Below, in pieces: positions 29,332 through 40,319 of a stretch of DNA of 64,000 nt (within the stretch, counting starts at the first letter, position 1; each line of letters opens with the position of its first letter). The position numbers and the translations under genes are program-made. The notes beneath the pieces are model-generated. The model ran no database searches, was not told where the DNA came from, and saw only the letters and a list, made by a program, of their open reading frames with translations. The stretch covers positions 345,773 to 409,772 of the forward strand of contig NHZP01000043.1 in the NCBI GenBank assembly GCA_003313425.1, written 5' to 3'. This DNA comes from Pseudopyrenochaeta lycopersici (taxonomy: Eukaryota > Ascomycota > Dothideomycetes > Pleosporales > Pseudopyrenochaetaceae).

Positions 29332-31171
29332 ACGTGTTCAACCAGGCAGTGGCGAACACCAGTCAGTCGCGCACCATCACGAAACGAAAGGATCGCAACG
29401 TACGATAACGCGACAACCACGCAGCAAATTTGCTAGTAAATATAGTAATAATATTCTCTATCTCTGTCTACACGAGGTGCGAATATGACCTTGAACTCCG
29501 CACTTACTGCAGGTTGGAGGTGCTCGTTGCCGAGGCCGAGAAGCCTCACCCTCCACCCTTACATTTAAGGCTCTTTCAGCAGCCACAGCTAACGCACGAC
29601 CTGCCTCGACCTGCAACGCGCCTCCAGCTGCAATATATTGTCGCTGCCTGTCCTTCCTACGTCGTAAACGCGCGTTTGAGGCACGGAGTTTGCTGTTTTC
29701 TTCTGCTAAGATTGTAGCTGAGTTCATAGCTAGCTGACAGCCTTTGACGAGCTGAGCGAGAGCCCTGCTTGAGGGGCTCTGTGATTGACGGTGGAGGAGC
29801 TCACGTACGAGACGGGCCTGTTGATTGAGTTGATCTATCGTGTGAGGCGTTTCTGTTGTCCAAACAGCCTCAGCCGTGGCCTCTGTCTGTGGAGGAGACG
29901 GTGTACGGACAACTGTAAGCGTTGATAGGACGCGTTCAGGACAGAACGGGACCAAGCCTGTCGCCCGAAAGCCTCCAAGGATGTTTGAAACTGAGAAAAC
30001 AGTTGTACGTATATCAGGATATATATATAGAAACTCGTCCTTATTAATAAACTGCACCCGTTGGCGCACAAGCCTGTCTATCGCGTGTCCGTACGCTGTC
30101 TTAAGAGGCGAGAAGCAACCAACATCGAGAGGCTGTAGCTTATGAGACGTATGAGGAGGCATACAGAGGGTAATAATGTTCCTCTCTGAGCAGTAAGTAT
30201 CGAATGCAGGCGTCGCGTGGCTGTGGCCGTCTAGTATAAGAAGGCGATAGCTTCCAATCGTACGTGAGGCCGTGAGGACGTCAAAATGCTTTAACCAGGC
30301 AAGGCCAAGGTCGTCGGTTGTCCATCCATTGTTACTTACACTGATACTCCAGTCACCAGGCAGCTGAAGCTCAGGACTATACCACGACGCCTGGTGGACC
30401 TTACCCCTGAGGATAATAAAGGGAGGCAGTACGTAGCCTACAGCGCTCACACACTCAATTGTCGTTGTCCAGTCACGGTTGCCAGGCTGTACAACAGTTG
30501 CTCGTCCGATAGTATCAGAGCTAGTAACTACCTTTGACGTTGAGGCGATACTCATCATAAACCCTGTCTCATCAAAGTTATAGGTGTCCTCTACTGCTAT
30601 CCCGTACGTCTCAATTGTGTCCCTCACAAGGCTATACCAGGCGTTTATCTTCACAGGATCCTCACATTTTGCGCGCTGTGAGTGGAATTTACGGTTCCAC
30701 TTTGTCTGAAGCTCTGACTGAGCCTTAACAAAGCGAGAGACCCAGTTCTTACCGAGAGGTGGTGGAGGAGGCTGCTGACCTCGTGCAGCGAGAAGGGCGT
30801 CTCCCATCTGACGTACGTCAATAATATAAGGCGGAAAGCCTCGTCGATCAAGCTCTAGTATCCATTGAACAAGGCTCTGTTCCTCAGTAGGTAATAGCTT
30901 CCGTTTACGTGCGTTGATAATAGGTTGAGGTAGGCGTCCGTCGAGGCGACCTCGGAGCGTCGAATCAGGAACGTTAAACAACTTCGCAGCCCTCCGGACG
31001 CTCTTTATCTGCTTCAAATTAAAGGCCTGCGATGCAAGAAGGACACGACCTTCCTTTTGAGCTGCAGGAGGCTGTCGTTGAGAGGTCATCGTTGTTGTTT
31101 TGAGAGCAAGCGTGGACGATTTGGTGGGGTGCGCGACTGACTGGTGTTCGCCACTGACTGTTGGAACACGT
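29332..31171 (-). mobile_element. pogo-2: Fot1/pogo element, apparently complete
   Basis: An 1840-bp element with terminal inverted repeats of about 45 bp: the outer part starts ACGTGTTC, then a few mismatches, then a perfect block CAGTGGCGAACACCAGTCAG onwards. TA lies at both ends (29330-29331, 31172-31173). Size, outer ACGT and TA duplication match pogo-1, so both belong to one lineage, but the internal terminal sequences differ. Confidence 0.9.
29458..31089 (-). CDS. Intact Fot1/pogo transposase of pogo-2 (543 aa)
   Basis: Uninterrupted ATG-to-stop frame. N-terminal Psq-type helix-turn-helix (SVRRAAKLFNVPDSTLRGRL) and CENP-B-like DNA-binding region at about 60-140; DDE_1 core with YNFDETGFMMS, LLILDGHSHA and LQPLDVGCF; C-terminal arginine-rich coiled region and a CCHC zinc knuckle CSKCGVQGHIRTSC. 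Related to but clearly diverged from the pogo-1 product. With termini and TA duplication in place it may be autonomous. Confidence 0.93.
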   Translation of the reverse strand: MTSQRQPPAAQKEGRVLLASQAFNLKQIKSVRRAAKLFNVPDSTLRGRLDGRLPQPIINARKRKLLPTEEQSLVQWILELDRRGFPPYIIDVRQMGDALLAARGQQPPPPPLGKNWVSRFVKAQSELQTKWNRKFHSQRAKCEDPVKINAWYSLVRDTIETYGIAVEDTYNFDETGFMMSIASTSKVVTSSDTIGRATVVQPGNRDWTTTIECVSAVGYVLPPFIILRGKVHQASWYSPELQLPGDWSISVSNNGWTTDDLGLAWLKHFDVLTASRTIGSYRLLILDGHSHATPAFDTYCSERNIITLCMPPHTSHKLQPLDVGCFSPLKTAYGHAIDRLVRQRVQFINKDEFLYIYPDIRTTVFSVSNILGGFRATGLVPFCPERVLSTLTVVRTPSPPQTEATAEAVWTTETPHTIDQLNQQARLVRELLHRQSQSPSSRALAQLVKGCQLAMNSATILAEENSKLRASNARLRRRKDRQRQYIAAGGALQVEAGRALAVAAERALNVRVEGEASRPRQRAPPTCSKCGVQGHIRTSCRQR

Positions 31172-31596
31172 TATGTCAATTCAAAGGTGATGCGCTACGA
31201 GGTGAGCACAGATCAGGAGAGGGGGGTACCGCAAGCGAGCGAATCAGAAGGCAATAAAATGGAGAGACGGCAGGGTAGAATTACGAGTTATATGGGGGTC
31301 GATTTGTTCCCGAGATCACGCGCGTTATTAAGCGAGAACCCCCAACCTCTGGGATAACCTCTGGTATACCAAAAGTCTTGGCACGCCCGGAGGGCCCCCT
31401 TTTTTAACTTTTGCACCATGTTGTGCTTGGAAATAGGGGCAAAAATATAGGCGATAGAGGAGCGCATGGCTTATAGCATTCACTACGAAGCGCACTTTTT
31501 CTGCTTATTAAGTAGCTGGTACAGCTGATAGAGCGACAATTGACCCCGTTGCCGAACCAGCTCTACTTCCTCCACTGCGGCGCCTATACTCATGCC
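31172..31596. other. Spacer between pogo-2 and the Crypton gene
   Basis: Likely includes the 3' end of the Crypton element, which has no inverted termini to mark it. No gene seen. Confidence 0.4.
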
Positions 31597-33834
31597 CTAT
31601 GCCTGCCGTCTCCGAACTTCATCAATGATAACCTTCCGCCGCCCATAGAACACCTGCTCGCTGTGCTTCTGACGCCAGCGAGAACCGTACAGATCCTCTA
31701 ATCCTTGCACAGACGGGCCACCTGTAAGACCTACCGTCCACTCCCTCCACAGTTGGGGGACAGTTGTCACCGCGCGCGAGAGAACGTACGACGGTGGCGG
31801 CGCCGGCTGCAGCCGCAGCCGCAGCCGCTCCTGTTCCTGTTCTTGCTCCGGCTCTGGCTCAGGCTCCGGCTCCGGCTGTGGCTGCTCCTGAGAGAAGAGC
31901 GCGGCGGCAGCGGCAGGCCTTACCGTCATTGCTGCTGAAGCAGGCGTGGCAGAGCCGGAAGAAGCCGTTATCGTCGTATGACGCGTAGTAGGATGTAGCG
32001 TCAGGGAGATACGGCCCTCAAGCAAGTCCCCCAGCCGTATCTCGATTCTGTTAAGCCGCTCTCTCGTTTCCGCACCCCAGTCGTTGACCTCTCGCGTAAG
32101 GCCCTGCTGTAGGATGCTCAGACGCTCAGCAATAGCAGGAAGCGTCTTCCGAATCTGTACTTCTTCAGGCTCCTCTACGTCTAGTAGCGAAAGCTCTACT
32201 TCCTTTGCGAACGCTAGGTAATCAGCTCGGGCGAAGATAGGGTCAGCCCAGATTGGGTGCGCAGGAAACTCTTGCCTCATAACTACCGAGTCTTGGAGGA
32301 GGATGACGCGGAGCTGCTGCAGTAAACGGAGAAAGCCCTGAGCCGCGAGGTCGGTGCGGTCGTCGTCGTCGTCGGCGGCGGCGGCATGGCTACTCTTCTC
32401 CTCCTCCCTACCATCCGCGTACGAGTCGAACCACGCCAGCCATTTGTCTACAAAAGGCCACACAGCCTGCTCAAGTGATCGCGGAGGCAGTACCTTCGCT
32501 CGTGGCAGGTAGAAGCTGCCCTGCGCAGACGGGCTAAAGCCAGCCATGCTCCGTATAAACTTGCGCGGAAGTTGGGTAAGATAGCAGTTCGTTAATGAGT
32601 CACTGTTCCACCGCCCCGCGCGGCGGATCTGGCGCTCGCTGACGCCCTTAAGCTCAGCATGCCTCGCCCCTTGTGATCGGCCCGCGTGCGTTTTCTTCAG
32701 CGACATAACGTTCGCTCCAGCAAACATCTTGTTAATCCAACCTAGCTGCGTATCGTACGTCATCATCTTTGCTGTATGCTCCCCCTTGATTAGGTGCAGG
32801 CTGTACCATAGCTCGCGCCGACGGAAGCTAGGAGGCGGCTCGCCTGCAACGTTCCAGCGGTAGAAGAAGTAAAAGGCTGTGTGTGCCATAGTGCAGAGCA
32901 GCGGATTCCGGTGCCTCATGACGGCCCCGTACTCCAGTCGCCCCATTGGGTTCGTCTTGCCATTATCCATAATCATAATCATTGGGTAGCAAGGTGTCGG
33001 GCCTTCATCCCGTAGCGAGACTGTGAAGAAATCAGGGAGTTCGGCTTGCAGGCGGGCCTCGCTCCGCAGCAGCATGTTGTGGGCGAGCAGAAAATCGACG
33101 GCAGTGCGCAGGTACGGCTCTGTCGACTGCTTCGACTGCTGCTTCCTCTGGCGGTAGCCCTCCCAACAGAACCGTATAGCATCGATCATCTTCGCCTCTG
33201 TATAGCCGTCCTGCAGCGTCCCCGCAGCCCTGTCGGTAAATTCGAGCCGGCGCCGTTTATGCTCGGCGCGCTGGCGAGCCCTTAGCAGGCCGTTCAGGCC
33301 CTCCCCGCGCGGAGTCGGGTGCGTGTTTATGCCTTTACTCTTCTGGAAGGACCACAGGTCGACGATGGCAGCTACGTACGACTTGATAGCGCTGGGCCCC
33401 AGTGTCTGCCGGACCAGCTCGCCGTCCGTAGTCGTACGGTTCACCTTCTTCGTGTATCGCGAGGTCCGAAGCTCTCGGTCCAGGACGCGCTCGTTCAGGA
33501 ACCAGATCAACTTGTTTTCGCACACAAGCTCACCATCTTCGAATCCTTTCTCCGCGCAGAATTGCTGCCACTCCTTCTACTTCGGATCGTACGTCTTGTT
33601 TGTATTCCTAGGCCGAGTCTCACGCGCCTGCGCGAGCGCGCGCGCGCCCTGCGCAAAGAGCTCGACATCAAGGGCCGCGCGATGCTCTACAGCACTAGCA
33701 GGGGCAGCAGGGACAGGAAGGAAGGTCGTCACGGCCGTCGCGGCCGTCGTGGCCGTCGCGGCCGCCGTCAGGGCCACTTCCGAAGCTAAAACTTCCGTTA
33801 TGGGAGGGGGAAAGCAGAAGGGAGTCGAAGGCAT
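31597..33834 (-). pseudogene. Crypton-type tyrosine recombinase with GCR1_C domain, one in-frame stop
   Basis: From the ATG of MPSTPFCFPPP the frame is open for 746 codons except for a TAG at 33579-33577 (codon 86), in a CAG-like position inside YDPK*KEWQQFC. Residues about 100-400 form the recombinase: LLRSEARLQAEL carries the first Arg, MSLKKTHAGRSQGARHAELK the Lys and His-x-x-Arg, AGRWN the His/Trp site and NCYLTQLP the nucleophile Tyr. After an acidic and E/P-Q-rich linker comes a GCR1_C-type DNA-binding domain (PQLWREWTVGL, SVQGLEDLYG, WRQKHSEQVFYGRRKVIIDE). This is the CryptonF architecture; such elements integrate via a circular intermediate. A start after the stop (the frame from 33525) would keep all catalytic residues. 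Confidence 0.85.
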
Positions 33835-34511
33835 GCTGACGCGGTGGCACGTGATCGCGCGTTCCAAAGCCAAAGTCAAGGGGGTCCGTGGATAACTGGG
33901 TAATAATCGCGACCGGGGGGGCCTTCAAATAACTATGGGTTCTTGGGGGGGTAGTCGGGCCGTAGAACCAGGGTTCTTGGTGAGGGGTTGCGAGAGCCAA
34001 GCCTCTCGCGAGCTCTCGCGCATCGTTTATAATTCCCCATCTACCACTGTTTCGGAGCCAAATGCCACCATTTTATTAGTGGGCTTCGCACCCCTCCCCA
34101 AGACGCTCTCCATAAAAGACAAAAGTAGCAATTTCACATAAAAAGGGATAGGTCTGAGTCTGTATTATGATGGGTCTAAATCTCTATTCATAGTCTCACG
34201 ATCCGCCCGTTCGAGCTCTTTTTCTTAATCGTGTTAATCGAGCTGGAGGCCCTTCGCTTTGGACATTACCCTTGTCTTCATCTCCACTTGCTACAGACTT
34301 TTTGTTTCCACCTGGACTTGCTATAACATAAATAGTAATATTTGGAACAGACCTAGACTTCCCGATTGTAAAGGTATTGTTCCTAATAGTGGAATCAATG
34401 TACATGACTTGTAAAGCAGCTAGATCTACTTTGAGAGCTGCTGCTGCTTTGCTGTTCATCCGCCTCTGGCCGTAGGTACTGGTCTACAATTGATGCCTGC
34501 ACTTCAGGAGG
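33835..34511. other. Mostly unassigned spacer with a small open frame
   Basis: An 87-codon frame on the minus strand (34196-34459, containing DEDKGNVQSEGPPARL) has no recognisable similarity. The rest contains short open frames only. Confidence 0.3.
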
Positions 34512-35160
34512 TTGGCCGTGTTCGTTGTTTCTATTCCCGTTTATGGGAAGAGCATTCCGCCATATGCTATTCTTTCACACAGATGGGGAGATGACGAGGT
34601 TCTCTTTGAAGATCTGCAAAATGGCACCTACACAGAGAGGGGCGGTTATCGAAAGATTGAGTTCTGCGCTGAGCAGGTGGCCCAGGATCAGCTGCAGTAC
34701 TTTTGGATCGACACATGTTGCATCGATAAATGGAACCTTCGTGAGCGCTCGAAAGCTATCAACTCGATGTTTCGTTGGTATAGAGATGCGACCAAATGCT
34801 ACGTATTCCTGTCGGATGTTTCAGTGTCCACTGCGACAGAGACACCCGGCTCCTGCTTTCTACGGCAACGATCGCATACCGGCCACTTTACTTGGCCGAG
34901 ATGGGCAGCTTGTGTGGACTGGCTGGACAGGTTGGGGCACTAACGGGTAAAGTAAGAAAGATTGTGGCCATGTGTGGCTCGTTCCTCACCATCCGAGATG
35001 ACCAGGTCTACCTCATCCACCAATCGGCTAAGGACTACTTGAGCGACGAGGCGCGGGCTACAGTTCTGCCATCCCAAAGCAAGACTCACTACGGCATGTT
35101 CTCTCAGTCGCTTGCACTCATGTCTGCCACATTGAAACGGGACATGTACGGTCTCATCTC
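34512..35160 (+). pseudogene. HET fused to NACHT-type NLR remnant
   Basis: The first part encodes a HET domain start (PPYAILSHRWGDDEVLFEDL, YFWIDTCCIDKW, AINSMFRWYRDATKC). The HET core breaks off near 34850. After a frame change the sequence resumes with RPLYLAEMGSLCGLAGQV, KIVAMCGSFLTIRDDQVY and LIHQSAKDYLSDEA, the region that follows the NACHT domain in HET-E/NWD-like proteins. The C-terminal HET half and the whole NACHT P-loop region are missing. An internal deletion in a HET-NACHT gene is the simplest reading; a chimera of two genes is also possible. Confidence 0.7.
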
Positions 35161-35239
35161 TCTAGGGTTTCCGAGTGAGTATTATGGTGGTGGTACGTGT
35201 AATATGTGGAGAGCGGAATCAGCTGCCTCTGTGTCGCTC

Positions 35240-35330
35240 CTGTAATTATTCCAAACTTGGGTCAGCTGACCGTCAAAAAGCCGGACTTCGTAATCTCTCT
35301 AGGAACGGGCGAGCTAGGACGGAGGAATAA
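35240..35330 (+). pseudogene. Patatin-like phospholipase fragment
   Basis: A short frame reads KKPDFVISLGTGELGRRNN. P-D-x-x-x-S-L-G-T-G-E is the region around the second catalytic residue block of fungal patatin domains, which occur as NLR effector domains. Nothing else of the domain is present. Short, so the assignment is tentative. Confidence 0.45.
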
Positions 35331-35543
35331 CAGGTTAATGAGAAGGGAGAGTTCGACCTGGCTGATGATCATTTGTGATCCGCCTGATTCCTTCGGACGA
35401 TGCGCTGTAGGAGCTGGGAAAGTAGCCGATATTTGACAATGCTGATGGTGTTGGTATGTGTGTGTGTATGGATTAATGAAGCTAGCAAGCGGCCCAACCA
35501 CTTTATCTGATCGACTGCCTTTCAATGATATGGGGAATCCCTC

Positions 35544-38500
35544 TCATGCGTCCCTTCTAAGTGACGAAAGTACCCGAGCAAGGTCACGAAATGTCTGGTG
35601 GTCTGCCCCAAAAACAGCCCGAAATCCGTCCAAAGCTCGCGAATACACCCTCTCCGCAAGATCCAGATTTCTTTGAGTCTTATAGAGGTTGCCCAAGTTA
35701 TATAGCGTATACAAGGCTGGTACGTAAGTGGCAATACGCTTAGGACCAAGTGTAGTTTCGTATCCTTTTAGTGCGCGCTGATACATCTGTTCCGCCAGGT
35801 CCAACTTGCCCTGATCTGCGTAGAGAAGGCCTAAGTTGCCGATCGTGGAGAGTGTTGATACATGTCCTAGACCAAGTGCCGTTTCGTACCCTCGCAGTGC
35901 ACGCTGGTGCATCTGTTCTGCATCGGTCAACTTTCCCTGATTCTTGTAGAGAGTACCCAAGCTGTTAACCGTATCTAGTGTTGATATGTGCTCTAGACCG
36001 AGTACCACCTCATATCCTTGCAGTGCACGCATGTACATCTTCTCTGCCTCGTCTAGCTTTCCCTGATTCTTGTAGAGACCTCCTATACTGTTGACCGTTT
36101 CTAGTGTTGATGCATGCTCTGGACCAAATATCGTTTCCTTACCTTGCAATGCCCGCTCGTACATCTTTTCTGCCTCGTCCAGCCTCCCTTGACTCTTGTA
36201 GAGAGTGCCCAAGCTACTGACCGTATCTAGTGTTGATATATGCTCTGGACCGAGTGCCTTTTCATTTCCTTGTAGTGCACGCTCGTACATCTTCTCTGCC
36301 TCATCTAACCTTCCTTGATTCTTGTAGAGAATGCCTAAGTTGTTGACCGTGTCTAGTGTTGATATGTGTTCTGGACCGAGTGCCTTTTCCCTTCCCTGTA
36401 GTGCACGCTCGTACATCTTCTCTGCCTCATCTAACCTTCCCTGATTTTTGTAGAGGATGCCTAAGTTGTTGATCGTCTCTAGTGTTGATATGTGTTCTGG
36501 GCCGAGTGCCTTTTCCCTTCCCTGTAGTGCACGCTCGTACATTTTTTCTGCCTTATCTAACCTCCCCTGTTTTTTGTAGAGGATGCCTAAGTTGTTGGCT
36601 GTAAGTAGCGTTAATGTGTGCTCTCTACCTAATGCCTTTTCCCTTCCCTGTAGTGCACGCTCATACATCTTCTCTGCCTCATCTAACCTTCCCTGATTTT
36701 TGTAGAGAATGCTCAAGTTGTTGATCGTCTCTAGTGTTGATATGTGTTCTGGACCGAGTGCCTTTTCCCTTCCCTGTAGTGCACGCTCGTACATCTTCTC
36801 TGCCTCATCTAACCTTCCCTGATTTTTGTAGAGGATGCCTAAGTTGTTGATCGTCTCTAGTGTTGATATGTGTTCTGGGCCGAGTATCTTTTCCCTTCCT
36901 TGTAGCGCGTGTTGGTACATTTCCTCAGCCTCAGCTAGCTTTCCCTGACTCACGAACAGAAGTCCAAGAGAGTGTATTGAATGCAGTGTTGATATACTCC
37001 CATGTTCCTTAACCTTGTCGTTGGCCAAAAGGGATCGGCATCTATGGGCATGCCGAATAAGTCGTCGTCGCGTTATCCAATATTCTCGTTCCGTTTCTTT
37101 GGGGACATGTGAACCAACACAGCGAAGGGCCAATGCAGCGGCATTGACGTCCCATTCGCGATTTAAGACGTGTATTGTCCAGGAATGAACGCAGCCATGC
37201 ATGCTGTATCCCCTTGATTCTATGCCATATCCTTTGGACGATGCATCCACCTCTATTAATCCATGGCTGCACAGCACTCTTATGGCCTCATTGAAGCTAA
37301 GTTCATCTTCAGTCAACTTGGAAAACCATTCCGGCCCGCCCAAGTGACCTTCATGAAGAAGCTCGAACCAGATATCCTGATTATCAAAGAATGCCCAAAG
37401 GCAAAGAAGCTTGGCTGAAAGTTCGTTCTGTTGTTTGACACGGTCGAATGAAAGCTGCCATGTAGAATAAAGTGTTTCGTCTTCGTACGAGCTTAGCTTA
37501 GGACTTATCTTCTGGAGCTTCGCCCATGACGCGTTGTATAGGCGAAGGTAATCGGAGAAACTTATCGCAGCTTGATCAAGGTATGCTCCAGCTGTAGCTA
37601 AGGCAAGGGGCAGTCCATCTAGCTCTCCGGCAAGCCTTACAGCGTCGGGATCTAGCATTGAAGTCAGAGTTGTACCCGCAAATCTATGAGGCCCTTACCG
37701 TTTATTAATGCTTCTTGTCCCGAGGCGTTTGATAAAATCTCGAGACTATCGCGCATATTCTCCAGCTTCATGATTCGGATAGGATGACCGATTTTGACTT
37801 GCGACAACCGCGTTGTGACAATGACTGAACCTTGATATGATTCAGGGAGAAATTTACGGATATCCACTGCAGTGGAATCTGTGTTACCAGGTATTTTAGG
37901 GTTGTCGTAGTTGTCGTATATCATCAGCCATCGCGTATTGTCACGGAAACTTAACCACGCCTTGACAGCATCAATCACCTCGTCGAGGTTTCTTTTTATA
38001 TCCACACCATTTAGCTGGCTGGCCGAAGGATGTTCCCGTAATATTTGCTTCGCTACCTTGGCAAAGCTCTGCTTCAAAGAATCCTCGTCCTTGATATTTA
38101 GCCAGAATATAGCTGAGTAGTTGTCCTTGTGCCGCTTCGCGTACGCAACAGTAAGCTGAGTCTTGCCAATGCCTCCTAACCCGTGAAGAACAACAGTGCG
38201 ACGGCTGCTGTTGCCGCAAAGCGCCGCGTGCATTTCAGAGAGCTCTTCCTCCCTTGCCACAAAGTGTTCGATTTCAGAAACATCGGAGAGACTGAAGGGG
38301 ATTAAAAATTCCTCGCTTTTAGTGCCTATTCCCAGTCAATAACTTCCTATCAGTCAATGACATCTGTACTCTTCATAAAGAATGGTAGTAACATGAGAGA
38401 ACGGCCTACCCTTTAAGGCCTTGTCGATCTCTTCCCGGAGCCGTTTGAACGCCTTCTCTCTTCCTTCACCATAGATGAGCGGCATATGGATGTCAAAAAT

Positions 38501-39154
38501 GCCTAGTAGAGAGTATGCTGAGTCTTCTTCACGTTTTGTCTTGCGTCTTGCAGCCCATGACATTCGCTCATCAACGCTGAACTGAGACAAAGAGCCTCCT
38601 TGAAGGGCTCGAACGCCGATTCCCGTTACCTCGTGAATTTCTTGCACTATCGAATCTTTGTGACCAAGTAGCTCGCCCTCTGCAGAAAAGAATTCCACAC
38701 ATGACGGAGCAAGAAGCTCTTGCAGCGTCCAGCCCCGTTTAAACCATCTGCTGTACCGAAAGGCTGATTTCCACGCCTGCTGAGAGGATAGATCATTATG
38801 AATGTAACCATTAATCGAAACATCCGGTAGATACACGTAGCATTTAGCTGCATCATGGTACCAGCGGAACATGGAGTTGATGGCTTCTGAGAGCTCAGCG
38901 CTGCTCGATTTGTCGATGCAGCAAGTATCCACCCAGAAGTGCCTCAGGCCATCGCGAGTTGCTTGCTCTGCGCAGAAGCGAAGCTTTTTGTATCCAGCTT
39001 TTGTCCTCCTAGAGTCCATTGTCAAGTCTTTGAAGTTAACCTCGTCATGATCCTCTCCCCATGTGTGCGAAAGAATGGCGTAGGGAGGGATGTTGCCGAT
39101 TAGATCGTCGGTCAAGTTGAACTCGCCGTTCTCGTCAACTTGTAAAAGGCGCAT
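35544..39154 (-). CDS. HET-NB-ARC-TPR NLR-type protein (NLR-C)
   Basis: Three exons, 39154-38410, 38325-37699 and 37651-35544, give 1159 residues; both introns have GTAGGC/GTAAGG donors, TGAC branch sites and TAG acceptors, both in phase 1. Residues 1-200 are a HET domain (PPYAILSHTWGEDHDE, HFWVDTCCI, RGWTLQELLAP). Residues about 280-560 are NB-ARC with HFVAREEEL, P-loop GLGGIGKT, Walker B WLMIYDNYD, SVIVTTRLS and GLPLALATAGAYL. A winged-helix-like region follows, then about eleven 42-residue TPRs from residue about 690 (GPEHISTLETINNLGILYKN). Same architecture as NLR-A but only moderately similar. No lesion seen; probably functional in cell-death signalling or allorecognition. Upstream, the region to 39564 holds no supported gene. 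Confidence 0.9.
35740..36960 (-). repeat. Tandem 126-bp TPR-coding repeats of NLR-C
   Basis: About ten to eleven 126-bp units coding EAEKMYERALQGREKALGPE. Two non-adjacent units (the second and fifth) are identical in protein, and units two to six differ at only a few residues, whereas the outer units are diverged. This points to recent expansion or conversion in the middle of the array. Confidence 0.9.
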
Positions 39155-39564
39155 TGTCGGGAGCGGATATCATGGCAGGTCGTACGTGTGAAATGGGCGG
39201 AGAGCGGGGTAGTTGAATCAGCTGCTGCCTTTGTGGCGGTCAGCCGGCCGCTTTCTTTGTACCGAAAATCCCGCTATAACAGAGTTAGCGATAGCATAAT
39301 TAGCGATATTTACACCGGCGATTAAAGCGCTAAATACTTTGAACTTGCCACCACTAGTAGGGAGGATGGCCGACCCGTATCGGCCACACACTTTCGCGAG
39401 AGGCGAATGGCCTGCCAGCGAGGGTGTGGAGAGAGCTATGGTCGGCCCCTGGGCGGCGAGACCACGGGGATGATTGCTTCCCGCGGACACCGGATGTATC
39501 AAATAGCATCACGCGTAGAATCGCCTCTGCCGTTGCTGATTTGTCTCCATAGGGTGAATGACCG

Positions 39565-40241
39565 TTACTTCCTTGAATCATCGGCTGAATAGTCTATAGT
39601 AATCTGGTTTCGGAGCTTGAGCGGCAAAAGACCTGCTAGAGCGAAGATCTTATCGCGTGGATCAGTTGAGGTGGTGATCTGAGCAAGGTTCACCAGCGGC
39701 GACCGTAGCTCTGCATAGGTAAGGATCTCTCTCTTTTCTGATAAATTGCTCCAGTCTCTCAGACGCCCAACCCACCATAGCAGCCCATATGCGGTCCTGA
39801 ATTGATTTTGAGTCGAGATAAATAATTTCTGTCCAACGATACTTTGGATGGCTTCTATGTGGGGCAACATACATTTCATTACTTGCCGAATTTTGTCAAG
39901 TGAAACCCAACGCCTTCCGCAACCGACTTTCATATCACCAAGCCCCATTGCTAGTTCTTGTATAATCCACATACGACCCCAGTATGGCCGAGCCAGAATT
40001 TCATGAGTGCGATATAGACTCCTTGCTCGCCGATCCGGTCCTAGGTAGCCGTCCCTTGATTTAGGCTCGATAAAAGTTTCCATATATGTACCCTGTGATC
40101 GAATCCGTCTCCCATCTGACCAACTGTCTTGTGGATATAATCGACTGCCAGATCGCTGTCATCCGTCTCTATTCCCAACCCTATCTCATCCGCACGCTCA
40201 GGTACCGGGAAGCCGGCCACGATAACGGCGCCACAAAACAA
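39565..40241 (-). pseudogene. HET-domain gene fragment (HET-6 type)
   Basis: Two overlapping minus frames give IETDDSDLAVDYIHKT then, after a shift near 40085, PYWGRMWIIQELAMG, SPLVNLAQITTSTDPRDKIF and ALAGLLP. The Trp-rich PYWGRMWIIQE and DPRDKIFALAGLL motifs are typical of the central and C-terminal parts of het-6-like HET proteins. The HET start and the C-terminal part are absent, so this is a truncated relic. It sits head-on to a copia fragment. Confidence 0.75.
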
Positions 40242-40319
40242 TTACAGCCAGCATACTGTTTCCGTGAAATGTATGGGTGAATGCTTGAACATGATTTCGA
40301 AAGCTTGTGGACCTTTTCT

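Noticed and set aside
31705..31988. Arg/Leu-rich and Ala-rich frames opposite the Crypton gene
   Set aside because: Shadows of the E/P-rich linker between the recombinase and GCR1_C domains.
31597..33834. Starship captain (DUF3435) gene with a giant cargo
   Set aside because: The GCR1_C C-terminal domain and protein layout fit CryptonF better, and the neighbours are ordinary elements with their own termini rather than captured cargo.
33319..33895. Plus-strand frames of 156 and 190 codons near 33.3-33.9 kb
   Set aside because: Antisense to the N-terminal part of the Crypton gene, whose minus-strand frame has conserved motifs.
34196..34459. 87-codon minus-strand frame as a small secreted protein
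   Set aside because: No signal peptide, no family similarity, and it lies in unassigned sequence.
35740..36960. CRISPR-like array
   Set aside because: The regular 126-bp repeats are in frame and encode TPR units of NLR-C; there are no unique spacers and the genome is eukaryotic.
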